From Streptomyces caniferus (GTDB taxonomy: Bacteria > Actinomycetota > Actinomycetes > Streptomycetales > Streptomycetaceae), in assembly GCF_009811555.1 (NCBI RefSeq), contig NZ_BLIN01000001.1, positions 248,001 to 312,000 on the forward strand: a DNA stretch of 64,000 bases, given 5' to 3'. Numbering within the stretch: position 1 is the stretch's first letter; each line of letters starts with the position of its first letter. Position numbers and translations under genes: made by a program. The notes under the pieces were generated by a model, which was not told the DNA's origin, made no database searches, and was given only the letters and a program-made list of their open reading frames with translations. Below, piece by piece: positions 7,795 to 15,166 of the stretch.

Positions 7795-8430
7795 GTGCCC
7801 ACCCAGCATCGCGCCATCCAGAGCCGCCAGGCACTCATCCGCTCGGCCGCAGAGACCTTCCTGGAGAAGGGGGTACCCGCAGCGGGCATGGTCGAGATCA
7901 GCCGACGGGCCCGGCTGAGCAAAGGGGCTCTCTACTTCCACTTCACGTCCAAGGACGACCTCACGCTCGCGGTGCGGGACGCCGCGCTCGCGACCCTGCA
8001 GGAGATCGAGGACGCCTTCAGCCGCTCCCCGGAGCCGCTGACCACCGCCGTGCGGGACTTCACCGTCGAGCTGTTCGGCCGGGTCGAGTCGGACGCCGTG
8101 CTGCGCGCCGGACTGCGGTTGCGCCCGGAGACCGCGCCGGGGCTCGGCATCTACGCCCTGGAGCAGCGCTGGTACGCCCTCTTCCTCGACAAGGCGGTGA
8201 CGTGCGGGACGGGTGGACCGGCCGGACCGCACGCCTCGGACACCGAACCCCGGCGCACGGCGCAGCTGTTGACCTCGCTCGTGGTGGGCCTGCTGCATCT
8301 GGGCAGCGAGGACCGGGCATGGTGGGACCGCGAGGCCGTCGTCGGACTCTGGGCGCTGCTGCCGGCCGCGCCGGGACAGGTCTGCGCCGTCGGCATCCCG
8401 GCGCCGACGCAGATCCCGGCGGCGGGCTGA
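7795..8430 (+). CDS. TetR-family butyrolactone-receptor-like regulator
   Basis: A 211-residue TetR protein. The N-terminal DNA-binding domain contains IRSAAETFLEKGVPAAGMVE and the recognition-helix end LSKGALYFHFTSKDDL, a motif shared with ArpA/ScbR-type receptors. The C-terminal domain has VLRAGLRLRPE, equivalent to the LxxGxRL(x)xE segment of this family, and ends VVGLWALLPA. The start is GTG at 7795 with a weak GGGACGG upstream. It sits between the phosphatase and the MDR dehydrogenase, close to an AfsA gene and a second receptor. One of the pair may be a true receptor and the other a pseudo-receptor that binds antibiotics. The sequence alone does not say which. Confidence 0.85.
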   Translation: MPTQHRAIQSRQALIRSAAETFLEKGVPAAGMVEISRRARLSKGALYFHFTSKDDLTLAVRDAALATLQEIEDAFSRSPEPLTTAVRDFTVELFGRVESDAVLRAGLRLRPETAPGLGIYALEQRWYALFLDKAVTCGTGGPAGPHASDTEPRRTAQLLTSLVVGLLHLGSEDRAWWDREAVVGLWALLPAAPGQVCAVGIPAPTQIPAAG

Positions 8431-8489
8431 TCCGGATCGGCCCGCCCGGCCTCACCCACCGCACCCGCCGCGACCCTGGCGCCGCGGTC

Positions 8490-9518
8490 TCACAACTCGA
8501 CCAGCACGGCCCCGATATGGCGCCCCTGCGCGAGTTCGCACAGCGCCCGCGGCGCCTGCTCGATCCCCTTCAGAAGGGCATGCGGGAAGACCAGGGAGCC
8601 CTCCCGCAGGCCCTGCCCGAACTCCTTGGTCCACGCCTGCGGCAGATCCGGGTGCGCATGGAGACCGAAGCCGCGCAGGGCCACCCGCCGCGTGATGATC
8701 AGCGCCGCGTCCAGCTCCACCGGCGCGCCCCGGACTCCGCCCTCGCCCAGTTGGCTGGAGAGCGCGCCGACCAGCGCGAACCGCGCATCGGGGCGGGCCA
8801 CCGCGAGCGCCGCCGAGAGCTGCTCGCCGCCCACGGTGTCCAGCAGCACGTCGATCCCGCCCGGCGCCGCCCGGCGCAGCTGGCGTTCGATCGGACCGGC
8901 GCCGCGCACGATCGTGTCGTCGTACCCCAACTCGGCGCGCAGCCGGGCCGCCTTGCGCTCCGAGCCGGTGCTGCCGACGACCCGGCCCGCGCCCAGCCGC
9001 CGCGCCAGCTGCCCGGCCAGACTGCCGACGCCACCCGCCGCCCCGCTGACGAAAACGGTGTCCCCCGGCCGCACCTCGGCGGCCAGGCGCAGCGCGCCCC
9101 AGGCCGTCGCCCCCTGCGACAGATGCGCGGCGGGAGTCGGCAGCTCCGCCGGATCCAGCCGCCGTACGCGCGACTCCTCGACGGCCGCGAACTCCCGCCA
9201 GCCGTAGGGATGATGCACCAGCTCGCCGGGGGTGAAGCCACCGCCGGGCGCCGCCACCACCTCGCCGACCGCGGAGCCCCACAGCGCCTCACCCGGCACA
9301 AATGAGGCCATTGGCAGCCGGATTCCGGCCATCTGGGTCCGCATCGCCGCGGTCACCGCCATCACACGGGTACGCACCAGCACCTGACCCGGCTCCGGTT
9401 CCGGCACGGGCACCTCGGCGATGGTGAAATGACCTACCGTCAGTTCACCTTCGGCGCGGTCGGCGAGCCGGACCTCACGGTGCACGGCGGGTATGGCGGG
9501 GACGACGGTGGGGGGCAT
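8490..9518 (-). CDS. MDR-superfamily NAD(P)-dependent reductase (LTB4DH/alkenal-reductase type)
   Basis: A 342-residue zinc-free medium-chain dehydrogenase. The N-terminal catalytic domain includes PEPEPGQVLVRTRVMAVTAA and MASFVPGEALWGSAVGEV. The Rossmann domain has GDTVFVSGAAGGVGSLAGQL near residue 150, then VVGSTGS and GIDVLLDTVGGEQL. This subgroup reduces activated C=C bonds with NADPH. ATG 9518 is chosen over an ATG ten codons upstream because GAGGAG lies 8 bases before it. It is divergent from the second receptor gene over a shared ARE region. In butyrolactone synthesis a butenolide phosphate must be reduced, and an ene-reductase of this type would suit. That role is inference from context. 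Confidence 0.85.
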   Translation of the reverse strand: MPPTVVPAIPAVHREVRLADRAEGELTVGHFTIAEVPVPEPEPGQVLVRTRVMAVTAAMRTQMAGIRLPMASFVPGEALWGSAVGEVVAAPGGGFTPGELVHHPYGWREFAAVEESRVRRLDPAELPTPAAHLSQGATAWGALRLAAEVRPGDTVFVSGAAGGVGSLAGQLARRLGAGRVVGSTGSERKAARLRAELGYDDTIVRGAGPIERQLRRAAPGGIDVLLDTVGGEQLSAALAVARPDARFALVGALSSQLGEGGVRGAPVELDAALIITRRVALRGFGLHAHPDLPQAWTKEFGQGLREGSLVFPHALLKGIEQAPRALCELAQGRHIGAVLVEL

Positions 9519-9618
9519 CGGACAGCTCCTCGCGCTCGTAGTGCTCATCGGCGCCGCACCGGTTCACGGCGCCGGACATGCCCCATCGGGCTCCCCGCCG
9601 GGGTCCGCACAACTCAAT

Positions 9619-9656
9619 ACCGCATGGTTGGCTTCTTTATGATGCGGAAATAGACT
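9619..9656 (+). promoter_or_regulatory. Promoter with ARE-like core before the second TetR receptor gene
   Basis: TTGGCT (9628-9633), a 17-base spacer and TAGACT (9651-9656) form a good promoter toward the receptor at 9724. The core ACCGCATGGTTGG (9619-9631) overlaps the -35 and is identical to the core at 7727-7739. Receptor binding here would block its own promoter and could affect the divergent reductase gene. Confidence 0.55.
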
Positions 9657-9723
9657 GCGCGGCCACGGGCGGCGGGTCGCACTCAGGTACAACAACTCCA
9701 AGAGAGCATACGGAGGATGATCG

Positions 9724-10341
9724 GTGGTCAAGCAGGAACGCGCAGTGCGCACCCGACGCGCCGTCCTCGAAGCAGCGGCCCATGTCATCGGCACCCGCGG
9801 GTACCAGGCCGCCACGATGGCCGAGATCATCCAGCGCGCCGGGGTCACCAAGGGAGCCGTGTACTTCCACTTCACGTCCAAGGACGCACTGGCCCGCGCG
9901 GTGATAACGGAGCAGACGGATCCGTTCCTGCCGCAAGTCAGCGAGTCCCGGCTGCAGGACGCCATCGATTTCACCCACCAGGTGGCGCTGGCCCTGCGCA
10001 GCGACCCGTTGCTGCAGGCCGGCACCCGTATCGCGGTCGAGACGACCTTCAGCGAGAACCCGCTCGTGCCGTACCAGGCCTGGACCGACATCATCACCAC
10101 GATGTTCTCCGAGGCCCGGGACAACGGCGAGCTGCTGCCCGGCGTGGCACCGGACCGGGCGGCCGAGTTCTTCGTCGCCGCCTACATGGGGGTGCAGTTG
10201 TTCTCGCGGGCCGCGACCAACCGCGCCGACCTCCCGGAGCGCGTCACGACCCTGTGGAAGCACACGCTCCCCGGCCTCGCGGCGCCCGGCGCGCTGGGCC
10301 ACCTGGACCCGCAGGGCCGCTGTGTGAAGGTTTCGGTCTGA
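9724..10341 (+). CDS. TetR-family butyrolactone receptor (ArpA/ScbR type)
   Basis: A 205-residue regulator whose N-terminus, MVKQERAVRTRRAVLEAAA, is typical of butyrolactone receptors. The recognition region GVTKGAVYFHFTSKDALARA follows. The ligand domain contains LLQAGTRIAVE and YQAWTDIITTMFSEARDNGE. The end has RAAEFFVAAYMGVQLFSR, another hallmark of the ArpA/ScbR clade. The start is GTG at 9724, 7 bases after CGGAGG. An overlapping ATG at 9717 would give an unrelated frame. It precedes the AfsA gene by 141 bases. I judge this the better candidate of the two for the true receptor that senses the AfsA-dependent signal. Confidence 0.88.
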   Translation: MVKQERAVRTRRAVLEAAAHVIGTRGYQAATMAEIIQRAGVTKGAVYFHFTSKDALARAVITEQTDPFLPQVSESRLQDAIDFTHQVALALRSDPLLQAGTRIAVETTFSENPLVPYQAWTDIITTMFSEARDNGELLPGVAPDRAAEFFVAAYMGVQLFSRAATNRADLPERVTTLWKHTLPGLAAPGALGHLDPQGRCVKVSV

Positions 10342-10386
10342 CGCCTCTCCCCCACCGCCCCGGCGGGTCACGGCCCGCTCGGCATC

Positions 10387-10415
10387 CAAAAAACAAACCA
10401 CACGGTCCGTATCTT
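10387..10415 (+). promoter_or_regulatory. ARE-like operator upstream of the AfsA gene
   Basis: AACAAACC (10392-10399), the centre ACAC and GGTCCGTAT (10404-10412) form an imperfect inverted repeat in the style of the other AREs in this island. It lies about 70 bases before the AfsA ATG, a position suited to repression by the adjacent ScbR-type protein. The similarity is by eye and the repeat is imperfect. Confidence 0.45.
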
Positions 10416-10482
10416 ATTGAGTCCGCCACCAAGGCTCGGCCCGCAAGGACGCTCCGAGTCGCACAGCAGAAAGGAAAGACCT

Positions 10483-11460
10483 ATGGCCGGCGCCACGCTC
10501 ACGCCGTACTCGCGCGCTCAGCGCCACGACATCGGAGGCCGGTGCGCCGACGGAAACGGACCGTCGGAGCTCACCACGACCGTGCCGCGCGAGTACGTCC
10601 ACCGCGTCGCCCTGTCCGAGGTCTTCCTGACCAACTGGCAGCGCGCCGAGGACGGCTGGGTGGTCAGCGCCCAGTGGCCGCGCGCCCACACCTTCTACGG
10701 TCCGGCCCACGGGCTGCACGACCCCATACTGCTGATAGAGACCATCCGGCAGTCCGGGATATTACTGAGCCATGTCGCGCATCGGGTGCCGCTCGACCAC
10801 CCGATCATCTGGCAGCGGGTCCGCTACGACCTCACGACGCGGGCGCTGCGCGCCGCGGAGCAGCCGGCCGAGGTCGAACTGCACGTCACCGACCGCGACA
10901 TGGTCCACCGCGGCACCCGCCTGGTCAGCGCCCATCAGGAATTCCGGATCCGGTGCGACGGGGAGGACCTGGCCTCCGCGACGCTCATCTACTCCTGCCA
11001 CAGCCCTGCCGTCTACCGCAGGCTGCGCGGCGATTACGGCGACGTGGCCTTCGCCTACTCCCGGAAACTGCCGCTGCCACAGGCCATCGCCCCGCACCTG
11101 GTCGCCCGGGAACACGACCGCGATGTGGTGCTCTCCCCCACCGACCGCGCCGCCCACTGGCAGCTCCGGGTGGACACCTCGCACCCGGTGCTCTTCGATC
11201 ACCCCGTGGACCACGCGCCCGGCATGCTGATGATCGAGGCCGCCCGCCAGGCCGCGCAGGCCGCCACGCCCGGCTTCACCGTGCCGGTGTCGATGGACTG
11301 CTCCTTCGAGCGCTACGCCGAACTCGACGCCCCTACCTGGGTACAGGCCCGGACCACGGACCGCACCGACGGCGACCGCCGAGAGGTCGAGGTCGCCGTC
11401 GAACAGCACGGCAAGCCGGTGGTCACGGCACAGATCGGCTGCGTACCGACGTCGTCCTGA
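10483..11460 (+). CDS. afsA: AfsA-family butyrolactone signal synthase
   Basis: A 325-residue protein with two AfsA hot-dog repeats, about residues 35-165 and 200-320. Marker motifs are VPREYVHRVALSEVFLT and ARAHTFYGP-like (here PRAHTFYGPAHGLHDP) in the first half. The second has FDHPVDHAPGMLMIEAARQA and VPVSMDCSFERYAELD. AfsA condenses a beta-ketoacyl-ACP with dihydroxyacetone phosphate to start gamma-butyrolactone synthesis. The ATG at 10483 is favoured by AAAGGAAAG just upstream; an earlier in-frame start would add unconserved residues. Together with two receptors, a reductase and a phosphatase it forms a self-contained signalling module. Family assignment is firm; the chemical signal is unknown. 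Confidence 0.92.
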   Translation: MAGATLTPYSRAQRHDIGGRCADGNGPSELTTTVPREYVHRVALSEVFLTNWQRAEDGWVVSAQWPRAHTFYGPAHGLHDPILLIETIRQSGILLSHVAHRVPLDHPIIWQRVRYDLTTRALRAAEQPAEVELHVTDRDMVHRGTRLVSAHQEFRIRCDGEDLASATLIYSCHSPAVYRRLRGDYGDVAFAYSRKLPLPQAIAPHLVAREHDRDVVLSPTDRAAHWQLRVDTSHPVLFDHPVDHAPGMLMIEAARQAAQAATPGFTVPVSMDCSFERYAELDAPTWVQARTTDRTDGDRREVEVAVEQHGKPVVTAQIGCVPTSS

Positions 11461-11634
11461 CCGGCCCGCGCACCGGCCCGCCCGCTGCCCGACCGGCCGT
11501 CCGCACCGGACCGCCCCTCCCGGACCGCCTCCCTCGCCGGCCCCTCGATTCTCCCGACGGACCGCTCCGCCTGCCGCCGCATACCTGCCCGGCAGGCCCC
11601 TGATCGGCCCCGCCCCGCTGCCCGTGCCTCCCCG

Positions 11635-13965
11635 TCACCGCAGCGTGAGGCGGGGCTTCGGCGCGTCGGTACGTCCGGTGGGCGGGGTGCGGCTGCCCGC
11701 TTGATACGGCAGCGGCCAGGGAGCGCCCGGCCCCGCGTACCCCTGTTCCGCGGCGGCGTGCAGCGTCCAGTGCGGGTCGTACAGATGCGGTCTGGCCAGT
11801 GCGCACAGGTCCGCGCGCCCGGCCAGTACCAGGGAGTTGACGTCGTCCCAGGAGGAGATGGCGCCGACCGCCATGACCGGCACGCCGAGGGTGTTGCGGA
11901 TCCGGTCGGCGAACGGGGTCTGGTACGAGCGGCCGTAGTCGGGGCGTTCGTCGGGGACGACCTGGCCGGTGGACACGTCGAGGGCATCGGCGCCGTGCTC
12001 GGCGAAGGCCCGCGCGATCGCCACCGCGTCGTCCGCGGTGGTGCCGCCCTCCGCCCAGTCGGTCGCGGAGATACGGACCGTCATCGGGCGACCGGCCGGC
12101 CACACGGCCCGGACCGCGTCGAAGACCTCCAGCGGGAACCGCAGCCGGCCGGCGAGATCGCCGCCATAGGCGTCGGTGCGCTGGTTGGTGAGCGGCGAGA
12201 GGAAGCCGGAGAGCAGGTAGCCGTGGGCACAGTGGAGTTCGAGGAGGTCGAAGCCCGCCCGCGCGGCGGACTCGGCGGACCGGACGAACTGCTCGCGGAC
12301 CGTACCCAGTTCGGCTTCCGACAACGCATGCGGGATCTGGTTGACGCCGGCGCGGTAGGGCAGTTCGGAGGGTGCCACGACCGGCCAGTTGCCGTCCCGG
12401 AGCGGCTGGTCGATGCCCTCCCACATCAGCCGGGTCGAGCCCTTGCGGCCGGAGTGGCCGAGCTGGACGCCGATGGCGGTGCCGGGTGCGGAGGTGTGGA
12501 CGAAGTCGGTGACCCGGCGCCAGGCCGTCTCGTGCTCCGGCGCGTAGAGCCCCGTACAGCCCGGGGTGATCCGCCCCTCGGGGCTGACGCACACCATCTC
12601 CGTCATCACCAGACCGGCGCCGCCCAGCGCGCGGGCTCCGAGGTGGACGAGGTGGAAGTCGCCGGGGGTGCCGTCGCCGTCCTGCGCGGAGTACATGTCC
12701 ATCGGCGAGACCACGACCCGGTTGCGCAGCGTCAGCTCCCCCAGCCGGAACGGCGTGAACATGGGGGGAGTGGCGGCCGGGGTGCCCGCCTCCTTCTCGA
12801 CGGCGGCGACGAATCCCGCGTCGCGCAGCCGCAGGTTGTCGTGGGTGACGCGGCGGCTGCGGGTGAGGAGGTTGAAGGCGAACTGGTGGGGCGGCTGGTC
12901 CAGGTACGTGGCCAGCTCCTCGAACCAGGCGAGGCTGGCGCGGGCGGCACGCTGGGTGGAGGCGACCACCGGGCGGCGCTCCTCCTCGTACGCGGCCAGG
13001 GCACTGGCGGTGTCGGGCTGCTCCTGGAGGCAGGCCGCCAGCGCGAGGGCGTCCTCGACGGCGAGCTTGGTGCCCGAGCCGATGGAGAAGTGCGCGGTGT
13101 GCGCCGCGTCGCCGAGCAGCACCGTATTGCCGTACGACCAGCGGTCGTTGACGACCGTACGGAAGGCGATCCAGCTGGAGTTGTTGGAGCGCAGCGACCG
13201 GCCGCCCAGGGCGTCGGTGAAGACCTTGGCGCACCACTCCGCCGACTCGCGCTCATCACAGCGGTCGAGTCCGGCCGACCGCCAGACCTCCTCGCGCATC
13301 TCGACGATGACCGTGCTGGCCCCGAGCGTGCCGTCCGCCGTCCCGGAGGGCCGCGCCCCGGGGTGCCCGGCGGACGACGGGCCGGCGAAGGGGTAGGCGT
13401 GGAGCTGTGCGACGCCGTGCTCGGTCTCGGCGATCTCGAAGCGGAAGGCGTCGAAGGCGAAGTCGGCGGCGAGCCAGATGTAGCGGCAGCGGTGGGTGGT
13501 CAGCCGGGGGCGGAAGGCGTCGGCATGTGCCGTGCGGGTCGCGCTGTGCACCCCGTCGGCGGCGATCACCAGGTCGTACGCGCGCGCCAGCTCGGCGGCG
13601 GGCGGGGCCTCGGTGCGAAAGCGCAGTTCGATGCCGAGGTCGCGGCAGCGCCGGTGGAGCACGGCCAGCAGTCGGCGCCGCCCCAGCGCCGCGAAACCGT
13701 GCCCGCCTGAGGTCAGCGTGCGGCCGCGGTGGACGATGTCGATGTCGTCCCAGCGGACGAACTCCGCCTGGAGGGCGCGGTAGACCTCCGGGTCGGCGTG
13801 CTCGATACCGCCGAGGGTCTCGTCGGAGAGCACCACACCGAAGCCGAAGGTGTCGTCGGGCGCGTTGCGCTCCCAGACGGTGATCTCGCGGGTGGGGTCG
13901 AGGCGTTTGAGGAGGACCGCGGCGTACAGCCCGCCCGGCCCCCCGCCGATGACGGCGACCCGCAT
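11635..13965 (-). CDS. Bifunctional salicylyl-CoA 5-hydroxylase / 2-aminobenzoyl-CoA monooxygenase-reductase
   Basis: A 776-residue fusion. The N-terminal half is a class A FAD monooxygenase: the dinucleotide motif VIGGGPGGLY at residues 5-14, DG motif IAADGVHSATR, and GD motif VLLGDAAHTAHFSIGSGTK. The C-terminal half, from about residue 395, is an Old Yellow Enzyme-type NADH:flavin oxidoreductase: MFTPFRLGELTLRNR, IGVQLGHSGRKGS, and FDLLELHCAHGYLLSGFLSP. This architecture is known from 2-aminobenzoyl-CoA monooxygenase/reductase and is also annotated as salicylyl-CoA 5-hydroxylase/oxidoreductase. It hydroxylates, and in the aminobenzoate case also reduces, the CoA-activated ring. The start at 13965 leaves a 2-base gap after the hydratase stop. 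It is the signature enzyme of this regulon. Confidence 0.9.
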   Translation of the reverse strand: MRVAVIGGGPGGLYAAVLLKRLDPTREITVWERNAPDDTFGFGVVLSDETLGGIEHADPEVYRALQAEFVRWDDIDIVHRGRTLTSGGHGFAALGRRRLLAVLHRRCRDLGIELRFRTEAPPAAELARAYDLVIAADGVHSATRTAHADAFRPRLTTHRCRYIWLAADFAFDAFRFEIAETEHGVAQLHAYPFAGPSSAGHPGARPSGTADGTLGASTVIVEMREEVWRSAGLDRCDERESAEWCAKVFTDALGGRSLRSNNSSWIAFRTVVNDRWSYGNTVLLGDAAHTAHFSIGSGTKLAVEDALALAACLQEQPDTASALAAYEEERRPVVASTQRAARASLAWFEELATYLDQPPHQFAFNLLTRSRRVTHDNLRLRDAGFVAAVEKEAGTPAATPPMFTPFRLGELTLRNRVVVSPMDMYSAQDGDGTPGDFHLVHLGARALGGAGLVMTEMVCVSPEGRITPGCTGLYAPEHETAWRRVTDFVHTSAPGTAIGVQLGHSGRKGSTRLMWEGIDQPLRDGNWPVVAPSELPYRAGVNQIPHALSEAELGTVREQFVRSAESAARAGFDLLELHCAHGYLLSGFLSPLTNQRTDAYGGDLAGRLRFPLEVFDAVRAVWPAGRPMTVRISATDWAEGGTTADDAVAIARAFAEHGADALDVSTGQVVPDERPDYGRSYQTPFADRIRNTLGVPVMAVGAISSWDDVNSLVLAGRADLCALARPHLYDPHWTLHAAAEQGYAGPGAPWPLPYQAGSRTPPTGRTDAPKPRLTLR

Positions 13966-13967
13966 GC

Positions 13968-14795
13968 CTATTTCCCCTGCCACTTGGGCGTCCGCTTCTC
14001 CGTGAAAGCGGCGTGGAATTCCGCGTAGTCGGCGCTGTTCATCAGCAGCGCCTGGGTGGCAGCGTCCATTTCCACGGCGGCGGCCAGCGGCATGTCGAGC
14101 TCCGCGGTGAGCAGCGCCTTGGTCTGGGCGTGCGCCAGCGCGGGCCCCTCGGCGAGCCGTCGGGCGAGCGCCGCGGCGGCCTCGTCGGCCCGGCCCTCGT
14201 CGGCCAGTTCGCTGATCAGGCCGAGCCGTTCGGCCTCCGGCGCCCGGACGGCGTCGCCGAGCATCAGCAGCCGGGTGGCATGACCGAGGCCGATCACGCG
14301 GGGCAGCAGATAGGCCGCGCCCATGTCACCGCCGGAGAGCCCGACCTTGGTGAAGAGGAAGGCGAAGCGGGCGGACGGGTCGGCGACGCGGAAGTCGGCG
14401 GCCAGCGCGAGCACCGCGCCCGCTCCGGCCGCGACCCCGTGCACCGCCGCGATCACCGGGAACGGGCACTCCCGCACCGCCCGGACGACCTGCCCGGTCA
14501 TCCGGTTGAAGTCCAGGAGCTGTGCGGTGTCCATGCCCAGGGTGGCGCCGATGATCTCGTCGACGTCCCCGCCGGAGCAGAAGCCGCGCCCCTCCCCCGC
14601 GAGCACCAGGGCACGTACGGAACGCTCCCTGGACAGCTCCGCGAGCAGGTCACGGAGGTCGGCGTAGGCCTCGAAGGTGAGCGCATTGAGTTTGTCCGGG
14701 CGCGCCAGCGTGACGGTGGCGATCCCGTCCTTCCTGGTCACGCGGATGTGTTGCCAGGCCTCTGTGCTGCGGGCTGATCCTGCGAACGGGCTCAT
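13968..14795 (-). CDS. Enoyl-CoA hydratase/isomerase family protein
   Basis: A 275-residue crotonase-fold protein. Recognisable segments are LARPDKLNALTFEAYADL, the first oxyanion-hole region LVLAGEGRGFCSGGDVDEII, and the second oxyanion region FPVIAAVHGVAAGAGAVLAL. FAFLFTKVGLSGGDMGAAYL carries the region of the catalytic acid, with Asp/Gly as in ring-related isomerases rather than the usual Glu. It would hydrate or isomerise a CoA ester made from the aromatic ring. It lies immediately before the bifunctional hydroxylase (2-base gap) and forms an operon with it. The start ATG at 14795 gives the expected N-terminal extension before the core. Confidence 0.88.
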   Translation of the reverse strand: MSPFAGSARSTEAWQHIRVTRKDGIATVTLARPDKLNALTFEAYADLRDLLAELSRERSVRALVLAGEGRGFCSGGDVDEIIGATLGMDTAQLLDFNRMTGQVVRAVRECPFPVIAAVHGVAAGAGAVLALAADFRVADPSARFAFLFTKVGLSGGDMGAAYLLPRVIGLGHATRLLMLGDAVRAPEAERLGLISELADEGRADEAAAALARRLAEGPALAHAQTKALLTAELDMPLAAAVEMDAATQALLMNSADYAEFHAAFTEKRTPKWQGK

Positions 14796-14872
14796 CGGGC
14801 TGCCTGCCCCCTTTGGCCGACCGGCCGGGTGGATGGTGTTCCGGATGCCCTGTCGAAGTTATCACCGATTCA

Positions 14873-14887
14873 TGACTGTCGTCACGA
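14873..14887. promoter_or_regulatory. Second copy of the TGAC-N4-GTCA element
   Basis: TGACTGTCGTCACGA differs at one position from the element at 3897-3911. It lies about 80 bases upstream of the hydratase start, where a PaaX-family operator would be expected. Its core TGAC-TGTC-GTCA is an inverted repeat. The two copies bracket the aromatic-CoA regulon. Confidence 0.5.
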
Positions 14888-15166
14888 GGACGCGATAGCG
14901 GCGTGGCGGGCCGGTGGCGCCCGCGGCGGAGAGGGGGCGGGGGGAGGCCGGTGGCGCCGCGGCAGAGCGGGCGGGAGCGGCAGGCCGGTGGCGCCCCGGC
15001 AGAGCGGGCCGGGGGCCGGTCGAAGGTCCCGGCCGCCGGATGACTTAGGTCATGCCCTTCCTGGCCGCTCGCCCCTGCCCCGGGCACCCCCGCACTCCCT
15101 AGCGTGGACGTATCCCGTCCGGCCTCGGGTATCCGACCCGGCCTTCTGTGAACGGAACGCACCGGC
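14888..15166. other. Intergenic stretch before the interrupted ATP-binding gene
   Basis: It contains repeated words such as GGCCGGTGGCGCC around 14912-15000, in three near copies, and no credible gene. It presumably holds the promoter of the rightward gene at 15167. Confidence 0.4.

Noticed and set aside
9717..11603. A 600-residue frame overlapping the second TetR and AfsA genes
   Set aside because: It runs out of phase across both genes and has no family motif; the two real genes have ribosome-binding sites and strong signatures.
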